A DNA stretch of 64,000 bases from Thalassospira indica (GCF_003403095.1 NZ_CP031555.1:1512001-1576000); one strand, 5' to 3'; numbered from the stretch's first letter, positions 9,019 through 18,730 are shown. The notes: a model not told the origin generated them from the letters alone. A program made the numbers and translations.

Positions 9019-9561
9019 ATGATGTTCAAAAAGTTTTTGATCGGTACGGCATTTGTTTTTGGCCTGTCTGGTGCCGCCTTTGCGGGCGAGCAATATGTCG
9101 ATGAAACCGGCTTTGCGATCAGCGGCTATGACGCGGTGGCCTATTTCAACTTGCCGCAAAAGGATGTCGGCATGATGCAGCCCCATGCCGTTCCGGGCCG
9201 GGCCGACATTACGGCTGAGTATAATGGTGCAACCTGGGCATTTGCGTCCGAGGAAAACCGCGAGATGTTTCTGGCTGATCCGGCGAAATACGCCCCGGCA
9301 TTTGATGGGCATTGCGCATATGGGGTTGTAAAGGGCGGCAAAGTGCCAGCCAACCCGAACCTGTGGCGGATTGTCGACGGGAAACTTTATTTGAATATCA
9401 CGCCGGCCGTGGTTGGTTTCTGGAACGAGGATATTTCAGGCAATATCAGTGCCGCCAAAGGCAACTGGACCGACCTTGAAAGCAAGTCCGCGTCGGACAA
9501 AAGCTGGATGGCGATTTCAGATAATGACGGCACCTATGATATGGCCGCACCGATCAAGTAA
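9019..9561 (+). CDS. Exported YHS domain-containing protein
   Basis: A 180-residue protein with a Sec signal peptide (MMFKKFLIGTAFVFGLSGAAFA, cleavage probably after AFA). A YHS-family core follows (ISGYDAVAYF, then ATWAFASEENREMFLADPAKYAPAFDGHCAYGV). YHS domains are thought to bind metal or associate with metal transport; the precise role of this periplasmic family is unknown. GGAGG lies seven bases ahead of the first of two ATGs. It is a single-gene unit closed by a terminator. Confidence 0.85.
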   Translation: MMFKKFLIGTAFVFGLSGAAFAGEQYVDETGFAISGYDAVAYFNLPQKDVGMMQPHAVPGRADITAEYNGATWAFASEENREMFLADPAKYAPAFDGHCAYGVVKGGKVPANPNLWRIVDGKLYLNITPAVVGFWNEDISGNISAAKGNWTDLESKSASDKSWMAISDNDGTYDMAAPIK

Positions 9562-9584
9562 TATTGGGGGCGCGCTGACAAACA

Positions 9585-9616
9585 AAAACGCACCGGCCAG
9601 TTTGCCGGTGCGTTTT
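9585..9616. terminator. Bidirectional terminator between YHS gene and phoX
   Basis: AAAACGCACCGGC and GCCGGTGCGTTTT form a perfect 13-bp stem around a 6-base loop. A runs on the left and T runs on the right allow termination of both converging genes. Confidence 0.9.
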
Positions 9617-9642
9617 GCATTTCAGGACAGTGAAGCAGGGGA

Positions 9643-11556
9643 TTAGCCCGCGATTTCACCACCGTCATTTTTGGTCACGGCCACAACCGACGGACGCGGC
9701 GGCATTGCTGCCTGGAAGTCCGGCCAGCGGGTGCTTGGCGCGTCATAGGACGAACCGTCTGCCGGGTGTTGAACGGCAAGGAAAAGCGCCTTTCCATCCG
9801 GGGTGAATTCCGGACCACACATTTCCGCACCAACCGGGCAAGCAAAGAAGAATTTGGTCAGCGCACGGCCCGGGCCATCAACATCGGTGGCATGCATGCC
9901 ATCAGGAATGTCGGACTTCGGTGCGCCGTCGGTGGAAATCCACAGGCGACCACGATGGTCGATTGCCATGTTATCCGGGCAGGAAACCCAGGATTCTGCT
10001 GCCGGATGGTAAACCGCCTTGTCATCGGCAACCGCCGGGTTGCCAGCCGCAATCATGATGTCCCAGGTAAAGCGCGAAGCGGTGTGATCGGCATCCTTGC
10101 CGCGACCACCCGGAGGGGTGAGTTCCAGCACGTGACCATGCGGGTTGGCCGCACGCGGGTTTGCTGCGTTGCCTTCCTTGCGCTTGGAGTTGTTGGTCAG
10201 CATGACATAGACCTTACCGTTGACCGGGTTCGGTTCGACGTCTTCCGGGCGGTCCATCTGGGTTGCGCCCAGAAGGTCGGCCGCACGACGGGCTTCGATC
10301 AGAACATCAGCCTGGCTGTGGAAGTCATTTTCAGCGGTCAGCGGGCCTTCGCCAAAGATCAGCGGCATCCAGTCAAGGCTGCCATCTTCGTGGAACTGGG
10401 CGACAAAGAGTGTGCCGTTTTCCAGAAGGTCCATGTTCGCGGCGCGATCATTCGGATTGTATTTGTTTGCCGCAATGAATTTGTAGAGATAGTCAAAGCG
10501 CTGATCATCACCGGAATAGGCAACAACGGAGTTGTCCTTGTTGATGATGACGGTGGCACCTTCGTGCTTGAAACGGCCAAGGGCGGTGCGCTTTTTCGGC
10601 ATCGAGGTCGGATCGTACGGGTCGATTTCAACCATCCAGCCAAATTTGTTCGGCTCGTTCGGGTCTTTTTCAACATTGAAGCGGTCGAAATATTTAACCC
10701 ACGAGTACCAGCTGTCCTGGCTGATGCCCAGACGCTTGTAGTTGCGTTCTTCGCTGGTTTTGGCGATGTCGCCACCAAAGTACCCGTTGAAGTTTTCTTC
10801 GGCGATCAGAACCGTACCCCACGGGGTTTTGCCACCCGCACAGTTGTTCAGCGTCCCGATAACACGGGTGCCGGTCGGATCGGTGTTGGTCTTAAGACGG
10901 TCATGACCAGCAGCCGGGCCGGTAATCTGCATTTCGGTGTCGATCGGGGAGATGCGGCGCGCATAATCGGACCCGTCAACAACCTGCCATTTGCCACCGG
11001 TTTTCTTGACTTCGATGACTGAATGACCGTGGGCCGCGATTTCATGCAGTGCCTGTTCTTCGGATGCATCCATCGCGTCCTTGAGGCCCGACCACATCAA
11101 TTCGGCATTGGTGTATTCGTGGCTGACGCACAGCAGACCATGGTCGGAATTCTGCGAACCAACCGGAAGCGGCATATAGCCGACATAGTCGCAGTTATAA
11201 CCGAACTGCTTGTTCTGCGCGTTGGCATCGACCTGACCCGGAACGAATGCCGGTGCGTCGGCAACAACCTTGTCGCCCCAACGGATCAGCACACTTGCGT
11301 CATAACCATCAGCAACAGCATGGGTTTCGGTGATTTTCTGCGGGATGGACTTGAAGGTCAGGGTGGATGGCGACTGCGCCTTGGCAACGCCTTTGGTCGC
11401 AATGCCTGCGCCCACAACAGCCGACGTCGCCATCAGGCCTTTGAAAAAGCCGCGGCGGGAAAAGCGTGCATTGATCAGATCGTCGATGCACGGATTGTTG
11501 GTCGGGTTGGACGGGATATCGTCACTATCTTCGATGATTTCGTATTTATCGTTCAT
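9643..11556 (-). CDS. phoX: PhoX family alkaline phosphatase
   Basis: A 637-residue PhoX/DUF839 protein. A twin-arginine signal near residue 33 (SRRGFFKGLMATSAVVGAG) indicates Tat export of a folded protein to the periplasm. PhoX enzymes are monomeric Ca/Fe-dependent phosphatases that release phosphate from organic phosphoesters and are common in marine bacteria. The length and the conserved segments (CVSHEYTN, LNNCAGGKTPWGT, PDNMAIDHRGRLWISTDG) fit the family. No convincing Pho box was seen in the 143 bp upstream. It is a single-gene unit. Confidence 0.9.
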   Translation of the reverse strand: MNDKYEIIEDSDDIPSNPTNNPCIDDLINARFSRRGFFKGLMATSAVVGAGIATKGVAKAQSPSTLTFKSIPQKITETHAVADGYDASVLIRWGDKVVADAPAFVPGQVDANAQNKQFGYNCDYVGYMPLPVGSQNSDHGLLCVSHEYTNAELMWSGLKDAMDASEEQALHEIAAHGHSVIEVKKTGGKWQVVDGSDYARRISPIDTEMQITGPAAGHDRLKTNTDPTGTRVIGTLNNCAGGKTPWGTVLIAEENFNGYFGGDIAKTSEERNYKRLGISQDSWYSWVKYFDRFNVEKDPNEPNKFGWMVEIDPYDPTSMPKKRTALGRFKHEGATVIINKDNSVVAYSGDDQRFDYLYKFIAANKYNPNDRAANMDLLENGTLFVAQFHEDGSLDWMPLIFGEGPLTAENDFHSQADVLIEARRAADLLGATQMDRPEDVEPNPVNGKVYVMLTNNSKRKEGNAANPRAANPHGHVLELTPPGGRGKDADHTASRFTWDIMIAAGNPAVADDKAVYHPAAESWVSCPDNMAIDHRGRLWISTDGAPKSDIPDGMHATDVDGPGRALTKFFFACPVGAEMCGPEFTPDGKALFLAVQHPADGSSYDAPSTRWPDFQAAMPPRPSVVAVTKNDGGEIAG

Positions 11557-11699
11557 GGCTTTTCTCTCTTAACGCCTATGCCTGAAACAGCAGCAGGGAA
11601 GATGCCAGAAACGACACATTTTAATTGTGAAAGTTGTGTTTCTTTTTGCAAAAACAGTATGTTACGGATTTGTTTCAATCATGCATGCCGTTCAGCGGA

Positions 11700-12230
11700 T
11701 CAGCCTTGTTCAGGCTTCTGCGCCACAATAGATTGTTTTATCGCTGTAATTTCATCATCCGGTTTCGCTCTGATCGGGCCTTGTTGCTGGGCGATGATCG
11801 TCCAGTCGGCAAATGTGTCTGTCAATTCATCGGTGCGCAGAAGGAAATCCGGTGATCGCGGACGGCCATATGCCTCGTTCCCGACCATGAAGGTTTCATA
11901 AATCAGGATGCCGCCCGGTCGGACGGCGTTGCGCAGATATTCAAACAGCGGCCGATGCAGGTAATTGGCAACAATGATCAGATCGAACTGTTGATCGCCC
12001 AACGGCCAGTGACCGGATTCAAGGTCGGCTTCGACCCAGTTGATTGCAGGGTTCGTATCGGTATCGGTTTGCGAAAGATCGAGATCAGTTGCCGTCACCT
12101 GCCAGCCCTGATCCGCCAGCCAGAAGCTGTGTCGTCCCTTGCCGCAGGCAAGATCAAGCGCGCGATTGCGGGCAGGGTGTGGCGTGGGACAGTGCTGTGT
12201 GACCCAGCTTGATGGCAATTGGGATGACAT
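11700..12230 (-). CDS. Class I SAM-dependent methyltransferase (TehB-like)
   Basis: A 176-residue methyltransferase. Motif I is ALDLACGKGRHSFWLA (about residues 28-43), followed by ATDLDLSQ, and FDLIIVANYLHRPLF sits at the post-motif region. The size and the A-CG-GRH signature match the TehB/tellurite-resistance-like group, whose natural substrates are mostly unknown. It is upstream of and co-directional with phoX but separated by 143 bp, and divergent from the DUF1178 gene. Confidence 0.8.
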   Translation of the reverse strand: MSSQLPSSWVTQHCPTPHPARNRALDLACGKGRHSFWLADQGWQVTATDLDLSQTDTDTNPAINWVEADLESGHWPLGDQQFDLIIVANYLHRPLFEYLRNAVRPGGILIYETFMVGNEAYGRPRSPDFLLRTDELTDTFADWTIIAQQQGPIRAKPDDEITAIKQSIVAQKPEQG

Positions 12231-12355
12231 TTTTGTAAATCTTGGTTATTGAGTGTGGCGCCCGCAGGCTGGCGATCCGGGCCGATGCGCGCCATATGAT
12301 CTGTATCTGATAGTGTTATCGTTTTGCTACTGGTTTGGCTTATACACGTACCATC

Positions 12356-12790
12356 ATGATTCTATTTCAGCTTAAATGCGAACATGATCACGAATTCGAA
12401 GGTTGGTTCAAGGACGGCGCAACATATGACGCGCAGGCCGCCAGCGGGGATTTGTCCTGCCCGGTGTGTGGAACGTCAAATGTTGGCAAGGCCCTGATGG
12501 CGCCGCGTCTGCGCACGTCACGGCAAAAAGAAGTCGCTGCCGAAAAACAACAGCAAAAGGCAATCGCCGAAGCGACCCAGGCCGCAATTGCCGAAATTCG
12601 CAAACAGGTCGAAAGCAATTGCGAAAATGTCGGCAACAAGTTTGCCGAAGAAGCCCGCAAAATCCATTACGGCGAAACCGAAAAGCGCGGCATCTATGGC
12701 CAGGCGTCGCTTAAGGAAACCGCCGAACTGGTCGATGAAGGCATCGATGTCATGGCGTTGCCCTGGGATGACGGAACCAAAAAGAACTGA
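12356..12790 (+). CDS. DUF1178 family protein
   Basis: A 144-residue protein of the alphaproteobacterial DUF1178 family. The N-terminus (MILFQLKCEHDHEFEGWF) carries a zinc-ribbon-like pair, C8 and the CPVC at about 36-39. A Gln/Glu/Ala-rich helical middle precedes the conserved end (AEEARKIHYGETEKRGIYGQASLKETAELVDEGI). The frame opens at a TTG 21 bases earlier, but the ATG at 12356 gives the usual family start. No clear Shine-Dalgarno was seen for either. Function unknown. Confidence 0.85.
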   Translation: MILFQLKCEHDHEFEGWFKDGATYDAQAASGDLSCPVCGTSNVGKALMAPRLRTSRQKEVAAEKQQQKAIAEATQAAIAEIRKQVESNCENVGNKFAEEARKIHYGETEKRGIYGQASLKETAELVDEGIDVMALPWDDGTKKN

Positions 12791-12805
12791 CGTGATCCAA
12801 GAAGA

Positions 12806-13564
12806 TCAGTCAGGCTTTTTGGCAATCACCATATAATTCACATCAAGATCACGCGGGGCAGGCGACCATGTGTCGTTGAACGGGTTGTAAGTGACCCCGG
12901 TAATGTCTTGAAGGTCCAGACCCGCACCACGCAGATAGCCCGACATTTCCGATGGTTTGACAAATTTGCGCCAGTCATGGGTGCCCGCAGGCAGCCAGCG
13001 CAGAACGTATTCCGCGCCGATCTTGGCCAGTGCCAGCGACTTGATCGTGCGGTTCAGTGTGGCGACAAACATCAAGCCACCCGGTTTAAGCACCGATGCG
13101 CAAGCCTGCATGAAGAATTGCGCGTCATCGACATGTTCGATGACTTCCATGTTCAAAACGATATCAAACTGCTTGCCCTCATCGGCCAGCATTTCAGGTG
13201 TTGCGCAGCGATAGTCGATTTCAAGACCGGATTGTGCGGCATGGATTTTGGCGACTTCGATATTGCTTTCGGACGCATCAATCGAGGTCATCTTTGCCCC
13301 CATGCGCGCAAGCGGCTCGGACAACAGGCCAGCACCACATCCGATATCGATGATTTCGATGCCTTTAAGCGGCTCAATCGTTTCCGGATCGCGGCCAAGA
13401 TGCGCACAGATATTATCGCGCAGGATTTGCAGGCGCACCGGATTGAATTTGTGCAGCGGCTTCATCACACCATTTGGATCCCACCACTTTTCGGACATCG
13501 CAGAAAAACGTGCGATTTCATCGGCATTGGCAGTGCGGCTGGTAGGGGCGGATGCGTCCGACAT
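12806..13564 (-). CDS. ubiG: Ubiquinone biosynthesis O-methyltransferase
   Basis: A 252-residue SAM methyltransferase that performs both O-methylations of ubiquinone synthesis at the membrane surface. Visible features are the UbiG N-terminus (ARFSAMSEKWWDPNGVMKPLHKFNPVRL), motif I (IIDIGCGAGLLSEPLARMG), and LNMEVIEHVDD. The open frame extends 87 bases upstream, but MSDASAP at 13564 fits the family length. It is divergent from lysC across a 423-bp gap. It converges on the DUF1178 gene. Confidence 0.94.
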   Translation of the reverse strand: MSDASAPTSRTANADEIARFSAMSEKWWDPNGVMKPLHKFNPVRLQILRDNICAHLGRDPETIEPLKGIEIIDIGCGAGLLSEPLARMGAKMTSIDASESNIEVAKIHAAQSGLEIDYRCATPEMLADEGKQFDIVLNMEVIEHVDDAQFFMQACASVLKPGGLMFVATLNRTIKSLALAKIGAEYVLRWLPAGTHDWRKFVKPSEMSGYLRGAGLDLQDITGVTYNPFNDTWSPAPRDLDVNYMVIAKKPD

Positions 13565-13987
13565 GGTGTGGCTCCGAAGGCGTAAAACAACGTTGCTGTA
13601 TGACGCCCTGTTTACGCGTGCGCGCACGGCAAGGCAATACTCACCTGTCAAATGACGGTGCGATGGCGGCGATCTGGCAGAAATTCAAAGCAAGGCAGCC
13701 ATGTTCAGATGATGCATATCATCAGGGTTACTGGGTAATTTTCGCATGATATGCGACGCAATTTGCCGCATTCGGACGGTTTGGGACATTTTCAGGTCAA
13801 AAAAATTGCTCTCACGCAATTTATCGGCATCCTTGACGCTTGTTTCGCGGGGATTATGGCAGTATTGATTACGCCGCTTGGATCAGGGGAAGCGCCGCAA
13901 ATTCGGCATGCTTACCCGGGCCGGGACCGGATCACATGCCGTCACGTTCGGACAGCCGATGGACGGCGAGCATAGCGGGGAAACTTC
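13565..13987. other. 423-bp ubiG-lysC divergent intergenic region
   Basis: No gene was found here. It holds two dyads: GATGAT-N4-ATCATC around 13711-13726 and TCGCAT-GAT-ATGCGA at 13742-13756, which could be regulator sites for ubiG or lysC. No lysine riboswitch-like structure was recognised. Confidence 0.5.
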
Positions 13988-15208
13988 ATGGCCCGTATTG
14001 TCATGAAATTTGGCGGCACTTCGGTCGCCGATGTCGAGAAAATCAAGAATGTCGCGCGCCGGGTGAAATCCGAGGTCGATGCCGGCAATCAGGTTGCTGT
14101 TGTCGTGTCCGCCATGTCGGGCAAGACCAACGAACTGGTTGGCTGGGCGCAGGAAGTTTCGCCGATGTATGATGCACGTGAATATGACGTGATCGTATCG
14201 TCGGGCGAACAGGTGACTGTCGGTTTGCTGGCGATGGCGCTGCAAAGCATGGATGTGCCTGCACGTTCCTGGCTTGGCTGGCAGATCCCGATCAAGACCG
14301 ACGGCGCACATGCCAAGGCCCGCATCAAGGAAATCGAGACCACCGAGCTTGATAAGCGCATGAATGGCGGCGAAGTCGTTTGCGTGGCCGGTTTCCAGGG
14401 GATAGCACCCGACAACCGTATCACCACCCTTGGGCGTGGCGGTTCGGATACGTCGGCGGTCGCCCTTGCCGCGGCACTTAACGCAGATCGTTGCGACATC
14501 TATACCGATGTCGATGGTGTTTACACCACCGATCCGCGCATCGTGCCCAAGGCGCGCAAGATCGAAAAGATTACCTACGAAGAAATGCTGGAACTCGCAT
14601 CTCTTGGTGCAAAGGTTTTGCAAACCCGTTCAGTCGAGATGGCAATGAACCATCGCGTCCGGGTGCAGGTCCGTTCTACCTTTAGTGATGCAGAAGGAAC
14701 ACTTGTTGTAGACGAGGACGAGATCGTGGAACAGGAAGTCGTCAGCGGAATTGCCTATAGTCGTGATGAAGCCAAGATCACCTTGGTGAAAGTTGCGGAC
14801 AAGCCGGGTATTGCCGCTTCAATCTTCAGCCCGCTGGCTGATGCCAATATCAATGTCGACATGATCGTGCAGAACGTCTCAGAAGACGGCAAAAGCACGG
14901 ACATGACCTTTACCGTTCCGCGTGGTGAATTCCAGCGTGCGCTTCAGGTGATCGAAAAGAACAAAGACAAGATCGCCTATCAGGAACTGCTCAGCACCTC
15001 TGATGTGACCAAGGTGTCGATCATTGGCGTGGGGATGCGTTCCCATGTTGGTGTTGCGCGCAAGATGTTTGAAACACTTGCGGAAAAAGGCATCAACATT
15101 CAGGTCATTTCGACCTCGGAAATCAAGGTCAGTGTCCTGATCGCCGAGGAATATACCGAGCTTGCCGTTCGTGCCTTGCACACGGCATACGGTCTGGATG
15201 CCGAATAA
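13988..15208 (+). CDS. lysC: Aspartate kinase
   Basis: A 406-residue monofunctional aspartokinase catalysing the first step from aspartate toward lysine, threonine and methionine. The kinase domain begins with IVMKFGGTSV and includes LGRGGSDTSAVALAA and YTDVDGVYTTDPR. Two C-terminal ACT domains (about residues 265-406; ITLVKVADKPGIAASIF and VSIIGVGMRSHVGVARKMF) imply feedback control by lysine and/or threonine. It heads the core block that continues with nitronate monooxygenase and ptsP. Confidence 0.96.
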   Translation: MARIVMKFGGTSVADVEKIKNVARRVKSEVDAGNQVAVVVSAMSGKTNELVGWAQEVSPMYDAREYDVIVSSGEQVTVGLLAMALQSMDVPARSWLGWQIPIKTDGAHAKARIKEIETTELDKRMNGGEVVCVAGFQGIAPDNRITTLGRGGSDTSAVALAAALNADRCDIYTDVDGVYTTDPRIVPKARKIEKITYEEMLELASLGAKVLQTRSVEMAMNHRVRVQVRSTFSDAEGTLVVDEDEIVEQEVVSGIAYSRDEAKITLVKVADKPGIAASIFSPLADANINVDMIVQNVSEDGKSTDMTFTVPRGEFQRALQVIEKNKDKIAYQELLSTSDVTKVSIIGVGMRSHVGVARKMFETLAEKGINIQVISTSEIKVSVLIAEEYTELAVRALHTAYGLDAE

Positions 15209-15299
15209 GTTCAACAGTTTGGCGATTAAGCCGCTGTTAAATTACCTGTAATAATACATACTAGCTGGAGCAGTGTGTTTCAGCCTTTGTAATGAAATG

Positions 15300-15322
15300 G
15301 CAGGAGACCACTGGTCTCCTGC
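15300..15322. promoter_or_regulatory. 23-bp palindrome upstream of the nitronate monooxygenase gene
   Basis: GCAGGAGACCA-C-TGGTCTCCTGC is an 11-bp inverted repeat around one central base, ending 25 bases before the ATG at 15348. It is not followed by a T run, so it looks more like a protein-binding site than a terminator. As RNA it would form a hairpin near the translation start. Confidence 0.5.
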
Positions 15323-15347
15323 GTTTCTGCTTTGGGGTACAGAGAAT

Positions 15348-16376
15348 ATGAGTGATCCGAAAATTGACGCCGCACGGGCGCGCCTGGAAAACCTGTGGGC
15401 ATCGGGCAAGGAATTCCTTGGCACCGACTACGCCATTATGGCCGGCGCCATGTCCTGGGTTTCAGAGCGTCACCTTGTTTCGGCGGTCTCCAATGCGGGA
15501 GGTTTTGGTGTGATTGCCTGCGGGTCGATGACCCCGGATCTGTTGTCGGCTGAAATTGCCGCCACCAAGGAAATGACCAGCAAGCCGTTTGGCGTCAACC
15601 TGATCACCATGCACCCGCAGCTCAATGGGCTGATCGAAGTGTGCCGTGAACACAGTGTTGGGCATGTGGTTCTTGCTGGCGGCCTGCCGTCATCAAACTC
15701 GATCAAGCAGGCCAAGGAATTTGCCAAGGTTGTCTGCTTTGCCCCGGCACTGGTTCTGGCCAAGAAGCTGATCCGCTCGGGTGCTGATGCGCTGGTGATC
15801 GAGGGTAGCGAAGCGGGTGGCCATGTTGGCCCGGTATCGCTGACGGTTCTGGCACAGGAAATCCTGCCGGAAGTTTCCGACATTCCGGTTTTCTGTGCCG
15901 GGGGTATTGGCCGCGGTGAAGCGATTACCGGTTTGCTTGAGCAGGGGGCATCGGGTGTTCAGATCGGCACGCGCCTTGTGTGTGCCGAGGAATGCATTGC
16001 CCATCCTGATTTCAAAAAGGCCTTTATCCGCGCAAGTGCGCGTGACGCGGTGACCACCGTGCAGCTTGATGATCGCTTCCCGGTCATTCCGGTACGTGCG
16101 CTTGCCAACAAGGGCACGGAAGAATTCCGCAATACCCAACGTGCCGTGATTGAAAAGTTCCGCGCAGGCGAGCTTGACCAAGGCGCTGCACAGCTTGAAA
16201 TTGAACATTTCTGGGCCGGGGCCCTGCGCCGTGCGGTGATTGATGGTGACGTCGAAAGCGGATCGGTTATGGCAGGACAGTCGGTTGGTATGGTAAAGAA
16301 AGAACAACCGGTTTCCGAAATCCTCGAAGAGTTGGTCGAACAGGCCGTTCAATCCCTGGTTAAGAGAGACAGCTAA
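15348..16376 (+). CDS. Nitronate monooxygenase family protein (2-nitropropane dioxygenase-like)
   Basis: A 342-residue FMN-dependent TIM-barrel protein. Family features include GAMSWVSERHLVSAVSNAGGFGVIACG at the N-terminus, VIEGSEAGGHVG (the catalytic-His region), PVFCAGGIGRGEAI, and GVQIGTRLVCAEE for FMN phosphate binding. It would oxidise alkyl nitronates such as propionate-3-nitronate, or act as an NADH:quinone reductase-like enzyme. The frame extends upstream to 15273, but MSDPKIDAARARLENLW at 15348 is the natural start. ptsP follows five bases after the stop, so the two are probably co-transcribed. Confidence 0.87.
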   Translation: MSDPKIDAARARLENLWASGKEFLGTDYAIMAGAMSWVSERHLVSAVSNAGGFGVIACGSMTPDLLSAEIAATKEMTSKPFGVNLITMHPQLNGLIEVCREHSVGHVVLAGGLPSSNSIKQAKEFAKVVCFAPALVLAKKLIRSGADALVIEGSEAGGHVGPVSLTVLAQEILPEVSDIPVFCAGGIGRGEAITGLLEQGASGVQIGTRLVCAEECIAHPDFKKAFIRASARDAVTTVQLDDRFPVIPVRALANKGTEEFRNTQRAVIEKFRAGELDQGAAQLEIEHFWAGALRRAVIDGDVESGSVMAGQSVGMVKKEQPVSEILEELVEQAVQSLVKRDS

Positions 16377-16381
16377 GTCAA

Positions 16382-18664
16382 ATGAGCATTCCGTCCGCCG
16401 CAGTCACAGGTCCGCGACGCCTTCTAAAGCGTGTGCGCGACGTCATGGCTGGACCGGGGACCGCTGAAGAACGCCTCGGACAGATTGTGACCATCATTGC
16501 CGCTGATATGGTGGCAGAGGTGTGCTCGGTCTATGTGATGCGTGCGGGCGAAGTGCTGGAACTGTTTGCGACCTGTGGTCTGTCCAAGGAAGCAGTTCAC
16601 TTGACCCGCCTTCGCGTGGGCGAGGGGATTGTCGGTTTTGTTGCGGCGCATGCGCGGCCGCTTAACCTCAAGGACGCGCAAGGCCATCCGAACTTTGCCT
16701 ATCGTCCGGAAACCGGCGAGGAAATCTATCATTCGATGATCGGTGTACCAATCCTGCGCGGTGGCCGCATCATCGGTGTTCTTGCCGTGCAGAACCGGAC
16801 CGAACGCCTTTATTCCGAGGACGAACAGGAAGCCCTTGAAAACGTCGCCATGGTGCTGGCCGAAATGGTCGCCGGTGGCGAACTTGTCAGCCGCGAAGAA
16901 CTGATCCCGGCCGACGGTATTGCGTTGTTGCCGCTGCGTCTGGGCGGGGCGCGTCTGGCACCGGGGATTGGCAAGGGCATTGCCGTTCTGCACGAACCGC
17001 GCATCGTCATTGACCGCATGGTTTCTGATGATCCGGAAGAAGAACTGACCCGCCTGCGTGAAGCCATGCATGGTCTTCAGAACCATCTTGATAAGATGCT
17101 GGAAGCCGTTTCAGGCATCAACGGCATGGATGAAGGCGATGATCCGGGGGATATCCTTGAAGCCTATCGGATGATTGCCCAGGATACAGGTTGGCTGAAC
17201 CGCATCACCGAGGCGGTGCATACCGGCCTGACGGCCGAGGCCGCGGTTCAGAAGGTGCATGATGATACCCGTGCGCGCATGGCGCAGGTCACCGACCCCT
17301 ATTTGCGCGAACGCCTGCACGATCTTGAAGATCTGGCCAACCGGCTATTGCAGCATCTTTCGGGGCAGTATCAATCCCCGGCCTTTGGCGATTTGCCCGA
17401 TGATATCATTCTGGTGGCGCGCAATATCGGCCCGGCCGAACTTCTTGATTATGATCACACCCGTCTGCGCGGTCTTGCCCTTGAAGAAGGGTCGCACACC
17501 TCGCACGTCGCAATCGTTGCGCGTGCACTTGATATCCCGGTTCTGGGCGGGGTCAAGGGTGTGCTTGATAAGGTCGAGGCCGGTGATCCGCTGATTGTCG
17601 ATTCTGATAACAGCCAGCTTTTTGTTCGGCCAAGCGAAGATGTTCGGGCGGTGATTGACGGCGCGTTGCGTGCCCGGGCAGAGCGAAAAGCGCTTTACGC
17701 CCAGATGCGTGACCTGCCGGCCGAAACGACCGACGGGGCGGAGATTTCACTTAATGTGAATGCCGGGCTTTTGATTGATGTCCCGCATGTGATTGAAAGC
17801 GGTGCGGACGGGATTGGCCTGTATCGGACGGAAATTCCGTTCATGGTGCGATCCGCCATGCCCGACATTACCGATCAGACCCGGCTTTATGATCGTATTT
17901 TCGAACAGGCCGAAGGCCGACCGGTGGTTTTCAGGACTCTTGATGTCGGCGGTGACAAATTGCTGCCCTATTGGGAGGATATGACAGAAGAGAATCCGGC
18001 AATGGGCTGGCGATCGATCCGGATCACACTGGACCGTCCGGCGGTGCTTGTACATCAGTTGCGCGCGCTGATCCGGGCCGGGCATGACCGTGATCTTTAT
18101 GTCATGTTCCCGATGATCGCCGAAGTTGCTGAATTTGATCAGGCAAAGGCGGTTCTTGACGAGCAGCTCAAACGTGAAGCCGTACGCGGATTTATCCCGC
18201 GCAAGGTCGAAGTCGGCGCCATGCTTGAAGTTCCCGCCCTGATCTGGCAGGCTCCGGCCTTGCTGCAACGGGTTGATTTCCTCTCGGTTGGGACGAATGA
18301 TCTGTTGCAGTTCATGTTTGCTGCTGACCGCGGCAATCCGAGGATCGAGGGCCGGTATGACACGCTGTCGCCAAGTGTGTTCGCATTCATGCGCCAGTTG
18401 GTGACATTGTGCGATCAAAAGGACGTTCGCCTGACCATCTGTGGTGAAATGGCGGGACGTCCGCTTGAAGCGATGGCCCTTATCGGTTTGGGAATTAAAC
18501 GCTTGTCGATGGCGCCTGCCTCTGTTGGTCCGGTCAAGGAAATGGTCAGAAGCATGTGTAAGTCTGAAGTCGAGAGTTATATTCTGACGATAATGGATAA
18601 TCCGACCAGATCATTGCGTTCGCGTCTTAAGGCTTTCGCAATAGATCACGGTGTAAAACTTTAA
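16382..18664 (+). CDS. ptsP: Phosphoenolpyruvate-protein phosphotransferase, nitrogen PTS (EI-Ntr)
   Basis: A 760-residue EI-Ntr. An N-terminal GAF domain (about residues 20-165) distinguishes it from sugar EI and in relatives senses glutamine. Then come the EI HPr-binding and phosphohistidine domains, with the active His375 in GSHTSHVAIVARAL. The PEP-binding TIM barrel includes GADGIGLYRTEIPFM, VGAMLEVPAL, SVGTNDLLQFMFAADR and the active Cys in TICGEMAGRP. It passes phosphate from PEP to NPr and on to EIIA-Ntr; neither partner gene is in the window. ptsP downstream of lysC is a common alphaproteobacterial arrangement. Confidence 0.95.
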   Translation: MSIPSAAVTGPRRLLKRVRDVMAGPGTAEERLGQIVTIIAADMVAEVCSVYVMRAGEVLELFATCGLSKEAVHLTRLRVGEGIVGFVAAHARPLNLKDAQGHPNFAYRPETGEEIYHSMIGVPILRGGRIIGVLAVQNRTERLYSEDEQEALENVAMVLAEMVAGGELVSREELIPADGIALLPLRLGGARLAPGIGKGIAVLHEPRIVIDRMVSDDPEEELTRLREAMHGLQNHLDKMLEAVSGINGMDEGDDPGDILEAYRMIAQDTGWLNRITEAVHTGLTAEAAVQKVHDDTRARMAQVTDPYLRERLHDLEDLANRLLQHLSGQYQSPAFGDLPDDIILVARNIGPAELLDYDHTRLRGLALEEGSHTSHVAIVARALDIPVLGGVKGVLDKVEAGDPLIVDSDNSQLFVRPSEDVRAVIDGALRARAERKALYAQMRDLPAETTDGAEISLNVNAGLLIDVPHVIESGADGIGLYRTEIPFMVRSAMPDITDQTRLYDRIFEQAEGRPVVFRTLDVGGDKLLPYWEDMTEENPAMGWRSIRITLDRPAVLVHQLRALIRAGHDRDLYVMFPMIAEVAEFDQAKAVLDEQLKREAVRGFIPRKVEVGAMLEVPALIWQAPALLQRVDFLSVGTNDLLQFMFAADRGNPRIEGRYDTLSPSVFAFMRQLVTLCDQKDVRLTICGEMAGRPLEAMALIGLGIKRLSMAPASVGPVKEMVRSMCKSEVESYILTIMDNPTRSLRSRLKAFAIDHGVKL

Positions 18665-18730
18665 AAACAATCGCTTTTGGTGGGGATATCTGCTAGTTTT
18701 ATTGCTAGATCGTAACGTGGGGGTGCGCAG

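Noticed and set aside
9766..11022. 418-codon open frame on the plus strand
   Set aside because: It is the antisense shadow of phoX; the minus-strand protein has a Tat signal and full family similarity, while this frame shows no recognisable domain.
11557..11699. Pho box upstream of phoX
   Set aside because: No pair of CTGTCAT-like repeats at 11-bp spacing was found on the minus strand.
13565..13987. Lysine riboswitch upstream of lysC
   Set aside because: No recognisable lysine-riboswitch core; only two short dyads are present.
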